From assembly GCA_016212295.1 (NCBI GenBank), contig JACRGO010000237.1:1-64000 (forward strand): a DNA stretch of 64,000 bases, written 5' to 3'. Positions 47,380-56,271 of this stretch are shown one piece after another. This DNA comes from Nitrospinota bacterium. GTDB taxonomy: Bacteria; Nitrospinota; Nitrospinia; JACRGO01. The notes under the pieces were generated by a model that saw nothing but the letters and a program-made list of their open reading frames with translations, searched no databases and was not told where the DNA came from. Positions within the stretch are counted from its first letter, which is position 1; each line of letters begins with the position of its first letter. A program made the position numbers and the translations under genes.

Positions 47380-47928
47380 CGCGAGGCCGGGGATGCCGAT
47401 TTCGATACCCTCATCGCCTGCGCCTTCAACTATGACGCCCATTCCTCGGAATTCGATAAACTGGGCCGGATTCCGGTGCTCAAGGCCAGGATGAACGCCG
47501 ACCTGCACATGGCAGGCGACCTCAAGAACACCGGCAAGGGGAACCTTTTCGTCATCTTCGGAGAGCCGGACATTGACATCCTCGACGCCGGGGACGGGCA
47601 GGTGCGGGTGAAGATCAACGGCGTGGATGTCTTTCATCCCAACACCGGAGAGATTCGCAGCGACGGCGCGGAGGGGATCGCCTGCTGGTTCATCGACACC
47701 GATTATAACGAAGAGAGCTTCTTTGTCCGCCACGCCTATTTTCTCGGGGCCAACGATCCCTACAAGTCCCTCAAAACCACCCTCAAGGCCGAGATCAACG
47801 AAGAAGCCTGGGGTACCCTGAACAGCGACACCTCCCGCCCCTTCCGGAAACCAAAATCCGGTCGGATCGCGGTAAAGGTGATCAATCATCTGGGGGATGA
47901 GGTGATGAAGGTGTTTCGTCTGAAATGA
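47380..47928 (+). pseudogene. C-terminal fragment of a DNA methyltransferase (type III Mod-like)
   Basis: The frame reads EAGDADFDTLIACAFNYDAH from about 47380 and continues to VKVINHLGDEVMKVFRLK at 47928, including NTGKGNLFVIFGEPDIDIL and DTDYNEESFFVRHAYFLG. From memory this resembles the C-terminus of site-specific adenine methyltransferases in type III-like restriction loci. The catalytic DPPY and SAM motifs are missing, and an in-frame stop lies just upstream. It is a 5'-truncated remnant. The internal ATG at 47476 gives a 150-residue ORF that is unlikely to be functional. Confidence 0.65.
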
Positions 47929-47979
47929 TAGAATTTTGTATTTTAGAACATTGAAAGAGTGTTCACGGGAGTGTCTGCC

Positions 47980-49155
47980 ATGCGCCTGACTATCGAACAG
48001 CTCCAAAGCATTATGAACTCCACGGAAGGGGAGCATTTCGAATTCAAGGAAGCCAAAACCAAATTTCATTTTGAGAAGCTCCTTAAATATTGTGCTGCTT
48101 TAGCGAATGAGGGTGGTGGGGAAATGGTTCTCGGCGTTACCGACAAACGGCCAAGACATGTGGTTGGAACTCAGGTGTTTTCTCAACCGGAACGGACGAG
48201 AAGCGGGCTTATTGAAAAGCTGCGTTTAAATATCAATTTTGATGAAGTCCAGCATCAAAATGGGCGCGTCCTGATTTTTCACGTTCCCTCTCGCCCCGTC
48301 GGAATGCCGATCAAGGCGGAAGGCGTTTACTGGGAACGAAAAGCCGACAGCTTGGTTCCTATGTCTGAAAATCGGCTTCGTGAAATCTTCTCCGAGGCAG
48401 GGCATGACTTTTCAGCCCAGATATGTTCAGGCGCAACAATAGCTGATTTGATCCCGGCGGCCATTGAAGATTTCCGGAACCGGTGGCTTATCAAGTCAAA
48501 CAATCCCGGTTTATCCACGTTGAGCCATGAACAGCTTCTTTCCGACGCCGAAGCGGTTGTTGATGGTTATCTTACCTATGCCGCGTTGATCTTGTTCGGA
48601 ACAAAACAAGCTCTGGGCAAGTGTTTAGCCCAATCCGAGGTGGTTTTTGAATATCGGTCTTCCGATGCCTCAGGTCCAGCCCAGCATCGAGAAGAATTTA
48701 GAGAAGGGTTTTTCAGTTATTATGAAAAATTATGGAAGTTGATTAATTTGCGTAATGATATCCAGCACTTTCAGTCAGGTTTATTCCTGCTGGATATCCC
48801 GACTTTTTCGGAACGGCCAGTTCGAGAAGCTGTCTTAAACGCCGTCAGCCACCGGGATTATCAGCTCGGAGGCAGCATCTTTATTCGCCAATATCCAAGG
48901 AAGTTGGTGTTTGAGAATCCAGGCGGATTTCCGGTTGGCATAAATCTCGATAATATCCTTGATCGCCAGTCGCCGCGCAATCGCCGCATCGCGGATATTT
49001 TTGCAAAATGTGGTCTTGTGGAGCGTTCCGGTCAAGGCATGAACCTGATGTTTGAGCGAAGCATTCAGGAAAGCAAAGCAATACCTGATTTTTCCGGCAC
49101 TGATCAGTACCAAGTGATATTGAAAATCGCCTTCAACCTCGATTACAGACACTAG
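47980..49155 (+). CDS. AlbA_2 / HATPase-type ATP-binding protein, C-terminally shortened
   Basis: 391 residues. The N-terminal AlbA_2 (Schlafen-type) domain has EGEHFEFKEAKTKFHFEKLL and LANEGGGEMVLGVTDK. The C-terminal HATPase_c_4 part has REAVLNAVSHRDYQ, FENPGGFP and CGLVERSGQGMNLMFE. These proteins often lie next to methyltransferase and helicase genes in restriction-type loci. The frame ends after FNLDYRH. The family's next segment and winged-helix end appear in another frame (49155-49472), so there has been an internal deletion plus frameshift. GGGAG lies 8 bases before the ATG at 47980. Confidence 0.75.
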   Translation: MRLTIEQLQSIMNSTEGEHFEFKEAKTKFHFEKLLKYCAALANEGGGEMVLGVTDKRPRHVVGTQVFSQPERTRSGLIEKLRLNINFDEVQHQNGRVLIFHVPSRPVGMPIKAEGVYWERKADSLVPMSENRLREIFSEAGHDFSAQICSGATIADLIPAAIEDFRNRWLIKSNNPGLSTLSHEQLLSDAEAVVDGYLTYAALILFGTKQALGKCLAQSEVVFEYRSSDASGPAQHREEFREGFFSYYEKLWKLINLRNDIQHFQSGLFLLDIPTFSERPVREAVLNAVSHRDYQLGGSIFIRQYPRKLVFENPGGFPVGINLDNILDRQSPRNRRIADIFAKCGLVERSGQGMNLMFERSIQESKAIPDFSGTDQYQVILKIAFNLDYRH

Positions 49156-49472
49156 TGTCAAAAGGCGTCATCGAGCGCTTTGGCCGTGGGCGCGGTGTTA
49201 AATACATTCTCAGCCGTCAATATTATCAGATGGTAGGGAGTAGGGGTGTATATACGAGAAAGAAGGGATTGGATCGTGAAACAAACAAGACCTTACTTTT
49301 GAAACATATCGTTGAAAATTCCGAAACCGGAAGCCGCCTCAAGGAACTGAGACAAGTGCTTCCTTCGTTATCAATGCCACAAGTGCAAACCCTGCTTAGA
49401 GAACTTAAATTAGAAAGAAAAATTCATAAAACTGGAGCTACACGAGCGGCTCTTTGGCATGCCAATCTTTAA
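49155..49472 (+). pseudogene. Detached C-terminal winged-helix part of the AlbA/HATPase gene
   Basis: 105 codons: GVIERFGRGRGVKYILSRQY, GVYTRKKGLDRETNKTLLLK and LKELRQVLPSLSMPQVQTLL. This is the usual C-terminal part of AlbA_2/HATPase proteins, a winged-helix region after a 'GVIER.GRGRG' linker. It is one base out of step with the upstream gene and lacks the segment that should join them. It could be translated separately, but a decayed single gene is more likely. Confidence 0.6.
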
Positions 49473-49598
49473 TAAATCTATTGCATCAGCAAAAAAATCT
49501 AATTGCAATCCAAATGCAATATAATACCCCAAGGTCTTTAATTACAAATAGTTAATATATATCGCTATTTAATTTGATATATAAAATTATGCAATAAA

Positions 49599-51671
49599 AT
49601 GGAATTTCGAATAGCCGATACCTTTACCGACAGCCTTTCCAAACTTAACGGAGAGGAACAGAAGGCCGTCAAGACCACCGCCTTCGACCTCCAGATGAAT
49701 CCAGCCAATCCGGGGATGCAGTTTCATAAACTGGACAGGGCCAAGGACGCCAATTTCTGGTCAGTCCGTGTGAGCCGGGACATCCGATTAATTGTCCACA
49801 AAACAAAATCCAGCCTCCTGCTCTGCTATGTCGGGCACCATGATGACGCCTATCACTGGGCCGAACGGCGAAAACTGGAAACGCACCCGAAGACCGGCGC
49901 CGCGCAGATGGTTGAAGTTAGGGAGACCATAAAAGAAATCACCATCCCCAAATATGTTGAGGTTGAGCAACCCGTACCTTCCAAGCCCTCCCTGTTTTCG
50001 GATGTGTCCGACAATGAACTCCTGAATTACGGTGTGCCGTCCGAGTGGTTGAACGATGTGCGGAAAGCCAATGAGGACAGCCTATTGGAACTGGCCGGCC
50101 ACTTGCCAGGCGAGGCAGCCGAGGCGTTGCTCAATCTGGCCACCGGGGTGACGCCGCAAATCGCACAGCCGGGTTCCACTGAAGTTGATCCCTTTGACCA
50201 TCCCGACGCCAAGCGGCGGTTCCGGGTGATGAACAATGTCGAGGAACTTGAACGTGCCCTGGAATATCCCTGGGAGAAATGGACTGTCTTTCTTCACGCC
50301 GCGCAACAGGAGTATATAGAACAGGATTACACCGGCCCGGCAAGGATTTCCGGTTCCGCTGGCACTGGCAAGACTATTGTGGCCCTCCATCGAGCGGTTT
50401 TTCTTGTCCGTTCCAACCCTGAAGCCAGGGTGTTGCTCACCACATTCTCCGATACCTTGGCGAATGCACTGAGAACAAAATTGAGACGCCTGATCTGCAA
50501 CGAACCGAGTCTGGGCGAACGTCTGGAAGTTTACGCCATGAATCAAATTGGCCTCAGACTCTATGAACTGAATTCTGGACGTCCACGGATCGCATCCCGA
50601 AAAGATATCAAGCAATTTCTTGAAGAAGCCTCCATTCAAATAGAAGGACACAAGTTTACCCTGCATTTCCTGATGACGGAGTGGGAGGAGGTTGTTGACG
50701 CATGGCGGTTGGAAACCTGGAAGGCGTACCGCGATGTTACGCGACTGGGAAGAAAAACGCGTCTGCCGGAGAAACAACGTGCCATGCTCTGGTCTATTTT
50801 TGAACGTGTGAGGTCCAATCTGAAGACCCGGAATCTTGTAACATACTCCGCCTTGTTCAGTCGTCTGACGTCTCAACTGGGTAAAAGCAAGCACCCGCCT
50901 TTTGATTTCGTCGTTGTGGACGAGGCACAAGATGTTAGTGTGGCTCAATTGCGGTTTCTGGCTGCCCTTGGGGCCAGACGAAAGGACAGCCTTTTTTTTA
51001 CCGGAGACCTTGGGCAGAGGATTTTCCAGCAACCCTTCTCCTGGAAGGAACTTGGCATTGATATTCGCTGGCGTTCCCGCACACTGAGAATTAATTACCG
51101 CACCTCACACCAGATCAGAATACAGGCTGATCGGTTGTTGGGACCTGAGTTGTCCGACGTGGACGGCAATGCAGAAGAACGGCGCGGTACAATTTCTGTT
51201 TTCAACGGGCAAAATCCAACTATTATGATTTTAGATAGTCAGAAAGAAGAAATTAAAATGGCCGGCAAATGGATATCGGACCGTATAGGGGAAGGCTTAG
51301 CGCCAAGCGAGATAGGCGTTTTTGTCCGTTCCGAAGCGGAACTGGACAGGGCGCGGACCGCTGTTAAAAAAACGGGCTTGCCCTATAAGGTTCTCGACGA
51401 GAAGGTCGAAACAACCGCCGGAAATATTTCCATCAGTACCATGCACCTTGCCAAGGGCCTGGAGTTCCGCGCCGTTGCTGTGATGGCCTGTGATGATGAG
51501 GTTCTTCCCTTGCAAGAAAGAATCGAATCCGTAGCGGATGATTCCGACCTGGAAGAGGTTTACAACACGGAACGTCATTTGCTTTACGTAGCCTGTACCC
51601 GGGCACGGGACTATCTTCTTGTAACAAGTGTTGATCCGGCATCGGAATTCATTGATGATTTGAAGATGTGA
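49599..51671 (+). CDS. RelE/ParE-like toxin domain fused to a UvrD-type helicase
   Basis: 690 residues. The first 95 residues (FTDSLSKLNGEEQKAVKTTA; MQFHKLDRAKDANFWSVRVS; RLIVHKTKSSLLLCYVGHHD) have the fold pattern of RelE/ParE mRNA-interferase toxins. After a linker comes an SF1 helicase: Walker A GSAGTGKT, Walker B FVVVDEAQD, GDLGQRIF, TLRINYRTSHQI, STMHLAKGLEFRAV and the VACTRARDYL end. It is shorter than full UvrD. No Shine-Dalgarno site precedes the ATG. It lies with AlbA, methyltransferase and DUF3883 genes, so a nucleic-acid-targeting defence role is plausible. Confidence 0.85.
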   Translation: MEFRIADTFTDSLSKLNGEEQKAVKTTAFDLQMNPANPGMQFHKLDRAKDANFWSVRVSRDIRLIVHKTKSSLLLCYVGHHDDAYHWAERRKLETHPKTGAAQMVEVRETIKEITIPKYVEVEQPVPSKPSLFSDVSDNELLNYGVPSEWLNDVRKANEDSLLELAGHLPGEAAEALLNLATGVTPQIAQPGSTEVDPFDHPDAKRRFRVMNNVEELERALEYPWEKWTVFLHAAQQEYIEQDYTGPARISGSAGTGKTIVALHRAVFLVRSNPEARVLLTTFSDTLANALRTKLRRLICNEPSLGERLEVYAMNQIGLRLYELNSGRPRIASRKDIKQFLEEASIQIEGHKFTLHFLMTEWEEVVDAWRLETWKAYRDVTRLGRKTRLPEKQRAMLWSIFERVRSNLKTRNLVTYSALFSRLTSQLGKSKHPPFDFVVVDEAQDVSVAQLRFLAALGARRKDSLFFTGDLGQRIFQQPFSWKELGIDIRWRSRTLRINYRTSHQIRIQADRLLGPELSDVDGNAEERRGTISVFNGQNPTIMILDSQKEEIKMAGKWISDRIGEGLAPSEIGVFVRSEAELDRARTAVKKTGLPYKVLDEKVETTAGNISISTMHLAKGLEFRAVAVMACDDEVLPLQERIESVADDSDLEEVYNTERHLLYVACTRARDYLLVTSVDPASEFIDDLKM

Positions 51672-51745
51672 TCCGCAGGAATACCTTTAGATGCGCATAG
51701 AAGTGAGTAAGTCTTACATTTCCAAGGTCTTAACTGACTGTCCAT

Positions 51746-51768
51746 AAAACCTTCCGAAAAAAGGTTTT
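51746..51768 (+). terminator. Hairpin after the RelE-UvrD gene
   Basis: aaaacct (51746-51752) and aggtttt (51762-51768) form a 7-bp stem about 75 bp downstream of the stop. Only four T end the stem, so termination may be weak. Confidence 0.35.
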
Positions 51769-51789
51769 GTAACCCATTGATTTAATGCA

Positions 51790-51987
51790 CTACCATAGAA
51801 AGGAGTTGCCCCTCGCCTTTTTTCTCTTGACCAGGAGGGTGTCCCTGGTGATGAGGACCCGGCCCTCCGCCAAGGCCAGCTCCACAAGCTCGCCGTCTTC
51901 CATGCCGGGGAAGCATTCCACGTCGCAGCCCAGGATGCGCATCCACTTCGCCAACCGGCCCAGCATGCCGTCCACGAGGAATTTCAT
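51790..51987 (-). pseudogene. Mut7-C RNase domain protein, truncated at the island border
   Basis: 65 residues: KFLVDGMLGRLAKWMRILGC, ELALAEGRVLITRDTLLVKR. This is the start of a Mut7-C PIN-like RNase domain protein, normally 150-170 residues with a C-terminal zinc ribbon. It breaks off after KRKKARGN, where the accessory-region sequence begins. The missing two thirds are not found nearby. It marks the right edge of the 45-51.8 kb accessory region. Confidence 0.75.
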
Positions 51988-52042
51988 GAACTCCCTCCCG
52001 TCCCTGTTCTTTCCTTTTCCGCCCCTGAATTTTTACCCTTTT

Positions 52043-52528
52043 TCATTCCAGAAGGACCAAGCCGAAGAATTGGGCGGTTTCAGGGTCATGGCTTAAATCG
52101 TACCCGAATTTTCTGACAGTGCCGAACACGTCAATGCCCATTGCTTCCATTGAGGGCCGCGCCTCCTCGGTCTTCACGCAAGGACGGTCATCCGGGCACT
52201 CCTCGCAGAGTCCGCATGGCCCTGACCCCATGCCGAATGCCTTGAAAAAACCCAGTTCCACGGCCTTTTTCTCTATCTCCGTTACCGCCCACCGTATCTT
52301 CCAGGATGCATGGTCGTGGATCAGCAGGGCGGTGTTGTATTCGGAAAAAATTTGCCTGGAGAAAAAGGGCGGGGGAGGAAATGGGGGGCAAGAGTACCTT
52401 TTACCGAACTCCCCGCACCCGTACCGGCACTTGAATAAAACCCAGGGCGCGGTTTGAATGTCCTTACTCTCAATGAGCAGGATTTCCTTGAGGTCCAGTT
52501 CTTTTTTCAAAGCCAGGAGATTTTTCAT
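52043..52528 (-). CDS. DUF2284 metal-binding protein
   Basis: A 161-residue cysteine-rich protein of the DUF2284 type, with CRYGCGEFGKRYSCPPFPP (about residues 34-52) and SGPCGLCEECPDDRPCVKTE (about 102-121). The predicted function is binding of metal or an Fe-S cluster; the role is unknown, though it is frequent in anaerobes. It overlaps the end of the radical SAM gene upstream by 59 bases, a long overlap that suggests either a later start or tight coupling. Confidence 0.85.
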   Translation of the reverse strand: MKNLLALKKELDLKEILLIESKDIQTAPWVLFKCRYGCGEFGKRYSCPPFPPPPFFSRQIFSEYNTALLIHDHASWKIRWAVTEIEKKAVELGFFKAFGMGSGPCGLCEECPDDRPCVKTEEARPSMEAMGIDVFGTVRKFGYDLSHDPETAQFFGLVLLE

Positions 52529-53792
52529 TTAATAAGCAGTCAAACAATTCATGAAGCTCCTCGGCCTTCTCATGCGATCCCTCAACGGGGCCGTCAATGT
52601 CCATGCCGCGGAATTTATCGAAGACCCTTTGGGCCTCTACCTCCATTGTGGAATATATGCGTTGAATTTTTTTGTCGTGGAAGGGGTAATCGATAAAGTA
52701 AGGACTCCGCCCGTTCAGGTTGAGTTTTTGGACGTATCTTTTGTACATGGGCGTCCCGGCGTATAAAAAGACCTTGTGGGAAAGGAGCTGCGCCGCGTTG
52801 GTGGCGCAACGGACCAGGCCGTTTCTCCGAAGGAACTTTAAATTTTCCCCTAATTCGGCCAGGGTCACCTCCGGATCGAACATGATGAACCCCGTGGAGA
52901 GTTTTATCCTTCTATCCTGTATCAAGGCGATGGCCCTTTCATTCTGGTCCACCGTGGTCCTTTTATGAAAACGGTCCAAGGCGGATTGCGCGCCGGACTC
53001 AACCCCCAGAAAAACTTCCGTGAGCCCTGCTTCCGCCAGGGGATCAATGGCGTCCGGCGAAACAGAATCGGCCCGGCATTCCAGTCCGAAGGGAATCCGG
53101 CGGCCTCTTTTCATTATCTCCTTCGCCAATCCTGCGGCGTATATCCCTGCCTGCTTGCCTGGAGGAAAAAAGCAGGGATCAACAAAATATACCTTTTTAA
53201 ATCCCTCCGCGACCCGTTGTTCCATCTCGTCCACTATGCCACGGGCGTCTCTCCCCTTGTAGCCATCGAAGAACCTCCCAGCGTAACAAAAGGTGCAATT
53301 TCCCCAGCAACCCTTGGACCCCAGCATAGGGGCGCATTCCCCTTTCTTTATCCTTGGGAAAGGGCCTGCGGTGCTCCCTTCTCCTAAAGGGTCCCCTTCA
53401 ATGATGGAATCCACGAAGGGAAATTCCCTCAGCAATTCATCCTTGAAAAAAGTCGGGTAGTAACCGAACAGGAAAAGCCTTGCCCTGGAAGAAGCCCTGA
53501 TTTTCCGCAGGCTCTCCAGTATTTTCCCGGTGTTTTCCCATTGGAACAATAAATTCACATATATTTCTTCCGGTTTCATTTCGAGGAGGCGATTTTCAAA
53601 GGCGTCCAGGTCGCGCTCCCCGGAAGCGTCAAAATATCCGGCATCCAATCCCTGTTTTTTCAGCCTGGAGCAGGCGTATCCTGGCAAGAGACAAGAGGCA
53701 AGGGGGGCGTTGGAGACCACGTTGAAGTATCTCTGGGGCCGCAGGGCCGGGGGATCCACCACCACGGCGCGGGTTGATTTTAAGAACGGCAT
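52470..53792 (-). CDS. B12-binding-type radical SAM protein
   Basis: 440 residues. The N-terminal part (residues about 1-140) looks like a degenerate cobalamin-binding domain (ASCLLPGYACSRLKKQGLDA). The radical SAM core carries GCWGNCTFCYAG (CxxxCxxC) near residue 165, then GLECRADSV and VFLGVESGAQSALDRFHKRT. Many relatives are methylases or methylthiolases; the substrate here is unknown. It is followed by the overlapping DUF2284 gene on the same strand. Confidence 0.85.
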   Translation of the reverse strand: MPFLKSTRAVVVDPPALRPQRYFNVVSNAPLASCLLPGYACSRLKKQGLDAGYFDASGERDLDAFENRLLEMKPEEIYVNLLFQWENTGKILESLRKIRASSRARLFLFGYYPTFFKDELLREFPFVDSIIEGDPLGEGSTAGPFPRIKKGECAPMLGSKGCWGNCTFCYAGRFFDGYKGRDARGIVDEMEQRVAEGFKKVYFVDPCFFPPGKQAGIYAAGLAKEIMKRGRRIPFGLECRADSVSPDAIDPLAEAGLTEVFLGVESGAQSALDRFHKRTTVDQNERAIALIQDRRIKLSTGFIMFDPEVTLAELGENLKFLRRNGLVRCATNAAQLLSHKVFLYAGTPMYKRYVQKLNLNGRSPYFIDYPFHDKKIQRIYSTMEVEAQRVFDKFRGMDIDGPVEGSHEKAEELHELFDCLLNEKSPGFEKRTGPQGNPAH

Positions 53793-54096
53793 CTTTTTTG
53801 CTTAACAAAATAGAGGATAAAAATCAGCCACGAATGAACACGAAGTTTCACGAATTTTTAAAAATTTCTTTTAAATTAGCGCCCCTTAGTATTCATTCGC
53901 GGCTAAATAACATTTTTGTTCTATAATTTTTCCATACTTTTTAAAAAGGATAGACCGGATGTCGCCAACTTGTCAATTCTTGTTTTTATTATCGCGATAC
54001 CTTTTTCACGTAAGGCCGTCTAATAATTTGTGGCTTTTTCTGGAAAAAAACATTATACTTAATAAAGAAAAACTAGCCTTAATTAAGGGGAAAAAA

Positions 54097-54876
54097 ATGA
54101 AAAAATCCTTATTTTTAGGGATCGTTATAATGGGCCTTTTAGGGATAAGCGCCTCCGCCGTTTATTCGCAGGAAACCATTACAACCGACCTCAAGAAAAA
54201 AATCAAGGAAATAGAAGTCAGGGGAAATGTAACTGTCCCAACGGATATAGTTCTCCCTCTTATCCACTTGAAAGTCGGGGATTACTTCAGTGAAGAGGCG
54301 CTCAAGGAAAACATCAGCAGCATACTGAAACTCGGTGAGTTCGAGGGCGTGGAGGCAAGGCAGGTGGATGTCCCAGGGGGCATTAACCTCCTGTTTTTTG
54401 TCAAGGAGATAGATAAACGCGTCCAGGCCATCAAGATAAAGGGAAACATGAAGACAAGACGTGATGAAATCAGGGGCCGCCTTCTGATTAACGAAGGGGA
54501 CAAATACAACTACCAGTTGGTCCAGGAAGAAATTTCACGTCTTTACGGCACGCAGCAATTTGAAAAAGTCGAGGTTATCAAGAAGGATATTCCAGGTGGA
54601 CTGGAACTCACTTATGTGGTGACGGAGTTCCCCACGGTATCTGATCTTCCAACATCCACGAAATACGGCCCTGTAAAGTTTCAAACCCTGCCTTCCAAAC
54701 CAGGGATACCTTATGTAAGGTCCACCTCGGTTCCAGGCTTCACCGACAACGAAGACAAATTCCCCTTCATGAATAGAACGCCGGATTATTATAAGGATGA
54801 ATTCTATACCGGATCAAAACAGGGGCCTTTGATGTTCAGCATCGGCGCCTCCCACAATTTCCTGGGCTCCAAATAA
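54097..54876 (+). CDS. Exported protein with two POTRA domains and no barrel
   Basis: 259 residues. A signal peptide (SLFLGIVIMGLLGISASAVY) leads to two POTRA-like modules: IKEIEVRGNVTVPTDIVLPL with GDYFSEEALKENISSILKLG, and VQAIKIKGNMKTRRDEIRGR with GDKYNYQLVQEEISRLYGTQ. The C-terminal 65 residues are low-complexity and the BamA/TamA beta-barrel is missing. The ATG at 54097 has AAGGGG 6 bases upstream. It could be a truncated Omp85 or a free periplasmic POTRA adaptor. Its 3' end overlaps the opposite-strand FliG/MotA-like gene by 63 bases. Confidence 0.75.
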   Translation: MKKSLFLGIVIMGLLGISASAVYSQETITTDLKKKIKEIEVRGNVTVPTDIVLPLIHLKVGDYFSEEALKENISSILKLGEFEGVEARQVDVPGGINLLFFVKEIDKRVQAIKIKGNMKTRRDEIRGRLLINEGDKYNYQLVQEEISRLYGTQQFEKVEVIKKDIPGGLELTYVVTEFPTVSDLPTSTKYGPVKFQTLPSKPGIPYVRSTSVPGFTDNEDKFPFMNRTPDYYKDEFYTGSKQGPLMFSIGASHNFLGSK

Positions 54877-55992
54877 ATCGTCAAATTTGTATTCTTCGGT
54901 TAAAAATGAGTTCAAGGCCATGTGGATAAGGCGGGGGTTCAGTCCGCGCTTGAGTCCCAAGCATATCTTTTCAAACATCTTCATCTTTATTTGAAGTTCA
55001 TCCATCAGCGCCTTCTTTTTGTTTTTTAAAACCTCATCCGCATCCAACGGCATCCAGCCGTCCACCGCCATCAACAGGCCCTGATTCCAGTAAGGGGTTG
55101 ACCCTTCAGCATAAGTTTCCAGGATCAATATGCCCTCATGTCTTGCCTTGCACACATACGCGACTATATTTTTTATAACCTCCCCATCGTTCATGGCATC
55201 GGTGATTGGCTTGGGTTCCTGCCGGCTTGTTTCCTCAAAAAACGCCTCGGCGGTTAATGGAGCGTCCGGAAACAACGAATTGAGTTTTTTCATTAGCAAA
55301 TAGGGGTTGTCCCCATCGCCAAGCCCTCTAATTCCAATTCGCATCATTTCCAATCTCCGCCCGGATTCGTATAAAACGGACCGGCGTTTTTTCTCCGCTT
55401 CCGAAACTATTTGCCCGGCGGAGCAATCATCCAGGGTCATTTCAAAGAGATACCTGCTGAAGGGATCTTTTATTTTGTCCATGATCGCGTCAAGAACAAG
55501 GGGGCTCTCTCTTCGGACTTCCCGGCAGACAGGGAGCCAGTATTTCATGATTTCCTTAAAGGAAGCCTTGGTTAAATAAAATTCTCCCATTTCCTCCCTG
55601 TCCCCTGATTTTTCCCGTTCTTCTTTATAGTCCCCAATTAAAACTTCCTTTTCCTGGCGCAAAATTATGTAACCCCTTTCTTCATATTTTCTGACGAGGC
55701 CAAGGATTTTTTCTTGAACTTCCTTGATCTCCTTTAAAAAGGGATATTTATCCGCGCTGGATTCATGAAATCGAGTATATTCCGCTAAAATGTATTCAAT
55801 GGAACGCCTCCTTACCCGGTTTACATTGTTTAAAACCCTTATTTGAAGTTGCTCAGGCTCATTTAACATGGCCAGGGCGATGGTATCATTGAGGAGCCCG
55901 TCCTCCCCGGAAGCGCCCCACAAAACTATTTGCAACGACCTGTCATCAAGAAGCCTCAGAATCTCTATTCCGTGTTTTTCAAATGGGTCCAT
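54814..55992 (-). CDS. FliG-like helical protein with a MotA-like C-terminal segment
   Basis: 392 residues, no signal peptide or membrane helix. The N-terminal 110 residues (LRLLDDRSLQIVLWGASGED; EIKEVQEKILGLVRKYEERG) resemble the helical FliG middle/C domains. A second similar helical part follows (SFKEIMKYWLPVCREVRRES; RLEMMRIGIRGLGDGDNPYL). The last third (AYVCKARHEGILILETYAEG; LLMAVDGWMPLD) resembles the cytoplasmic segment of MotA. These similarities are by eye. If true, it would combine rotor-like and stator-like parts in one soluble protein. It overlaps the POTRA gene's 3' end on the other strand. Confidence 0.5.
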   Translation of the reverse strand: MDPFEKHGIEILRLLDDRSLQIVLWGASGEDGLLNDTIALAMLNEPEQLQIRVLNNVNRVRRRSIEYILAEYTRFHESSADKYPFLKEIKEVQEKILGLVRKYEERGYIILRQEKEVLIGDYKEEREKSGDREEMGEFYLTKASFKEIMKYWLPVCREVRRESPLVLDAIMDKIKDPFSRYLFEMTLDDCSAGQIVSEAEKKRRSVLYESGRRLEMMRIGIRGLGDGDNPYLLMKKLNSLFPDAPLTAEAFFEETSRQEPKPITDAMNDGEVIKNIVAYVCKARHEGILILETYAEGSTPYWNQGLLMAVDGWMPLDADEVLKNKKKALMDELQIKMKMFEKICLGLKRGLNPRLIHMALNSFLTEEYKFDDLFGAQEIVGGADAEHQRPLF

Positions 55993-56038
55993 TTAACGCC
56001 TATTTTCGTTTTTCTTTAAAACAACTTTAAAATCTCGC

Positions 56039-56206
56039 TTATTCTTCCTGATCATCCTGGAATATAAACGATAAGGCAATGCCAATGGCTGAGCCCAAAG
56101 GAAGGCCCAATGCAGTATTGTCCACAGCCAATCCCAACGTGGACAAGCCACAACCAAACAAGGTTAGAAATATTTTGCCAAAATTGGTTGAAATATTATT
56201 GATAAG
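56039..56206 (-). pseudogene. Small glycine-rich membrane-protein remnant
   Basis: An open frame without ATG reads GKIFLTLFGCGLSTLGLAVD then NTALGLPLGSAIGIALSFIF and ends at 56039. It looks like the C-terminal part of a small membrane protein with a GxxxG-rich helix. Only TTG codons could start it. The gap 55993-56271 contains nothing else of note. Confidence 0.3.
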
Positions 56207-56271
56207 ACACTAATGAAAGGCCAATGGAAATGCCAATTAGAAACCAGAATGAATCCATTATGTAATTTTTT

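Noticed and set aside
47236-48069. 277-codon minus-strand ORF
   Set aside because: It runs antisense across the end of the DUF3883 gene, the methyltransferase fragment and the start of the AlbA gene. No domain is seen.
50082-51032. 316-codon minus-strand ORF
   Set aside because: It is antisense to the RelE-UvrD gene, whose helicase motifs are unambiguous.
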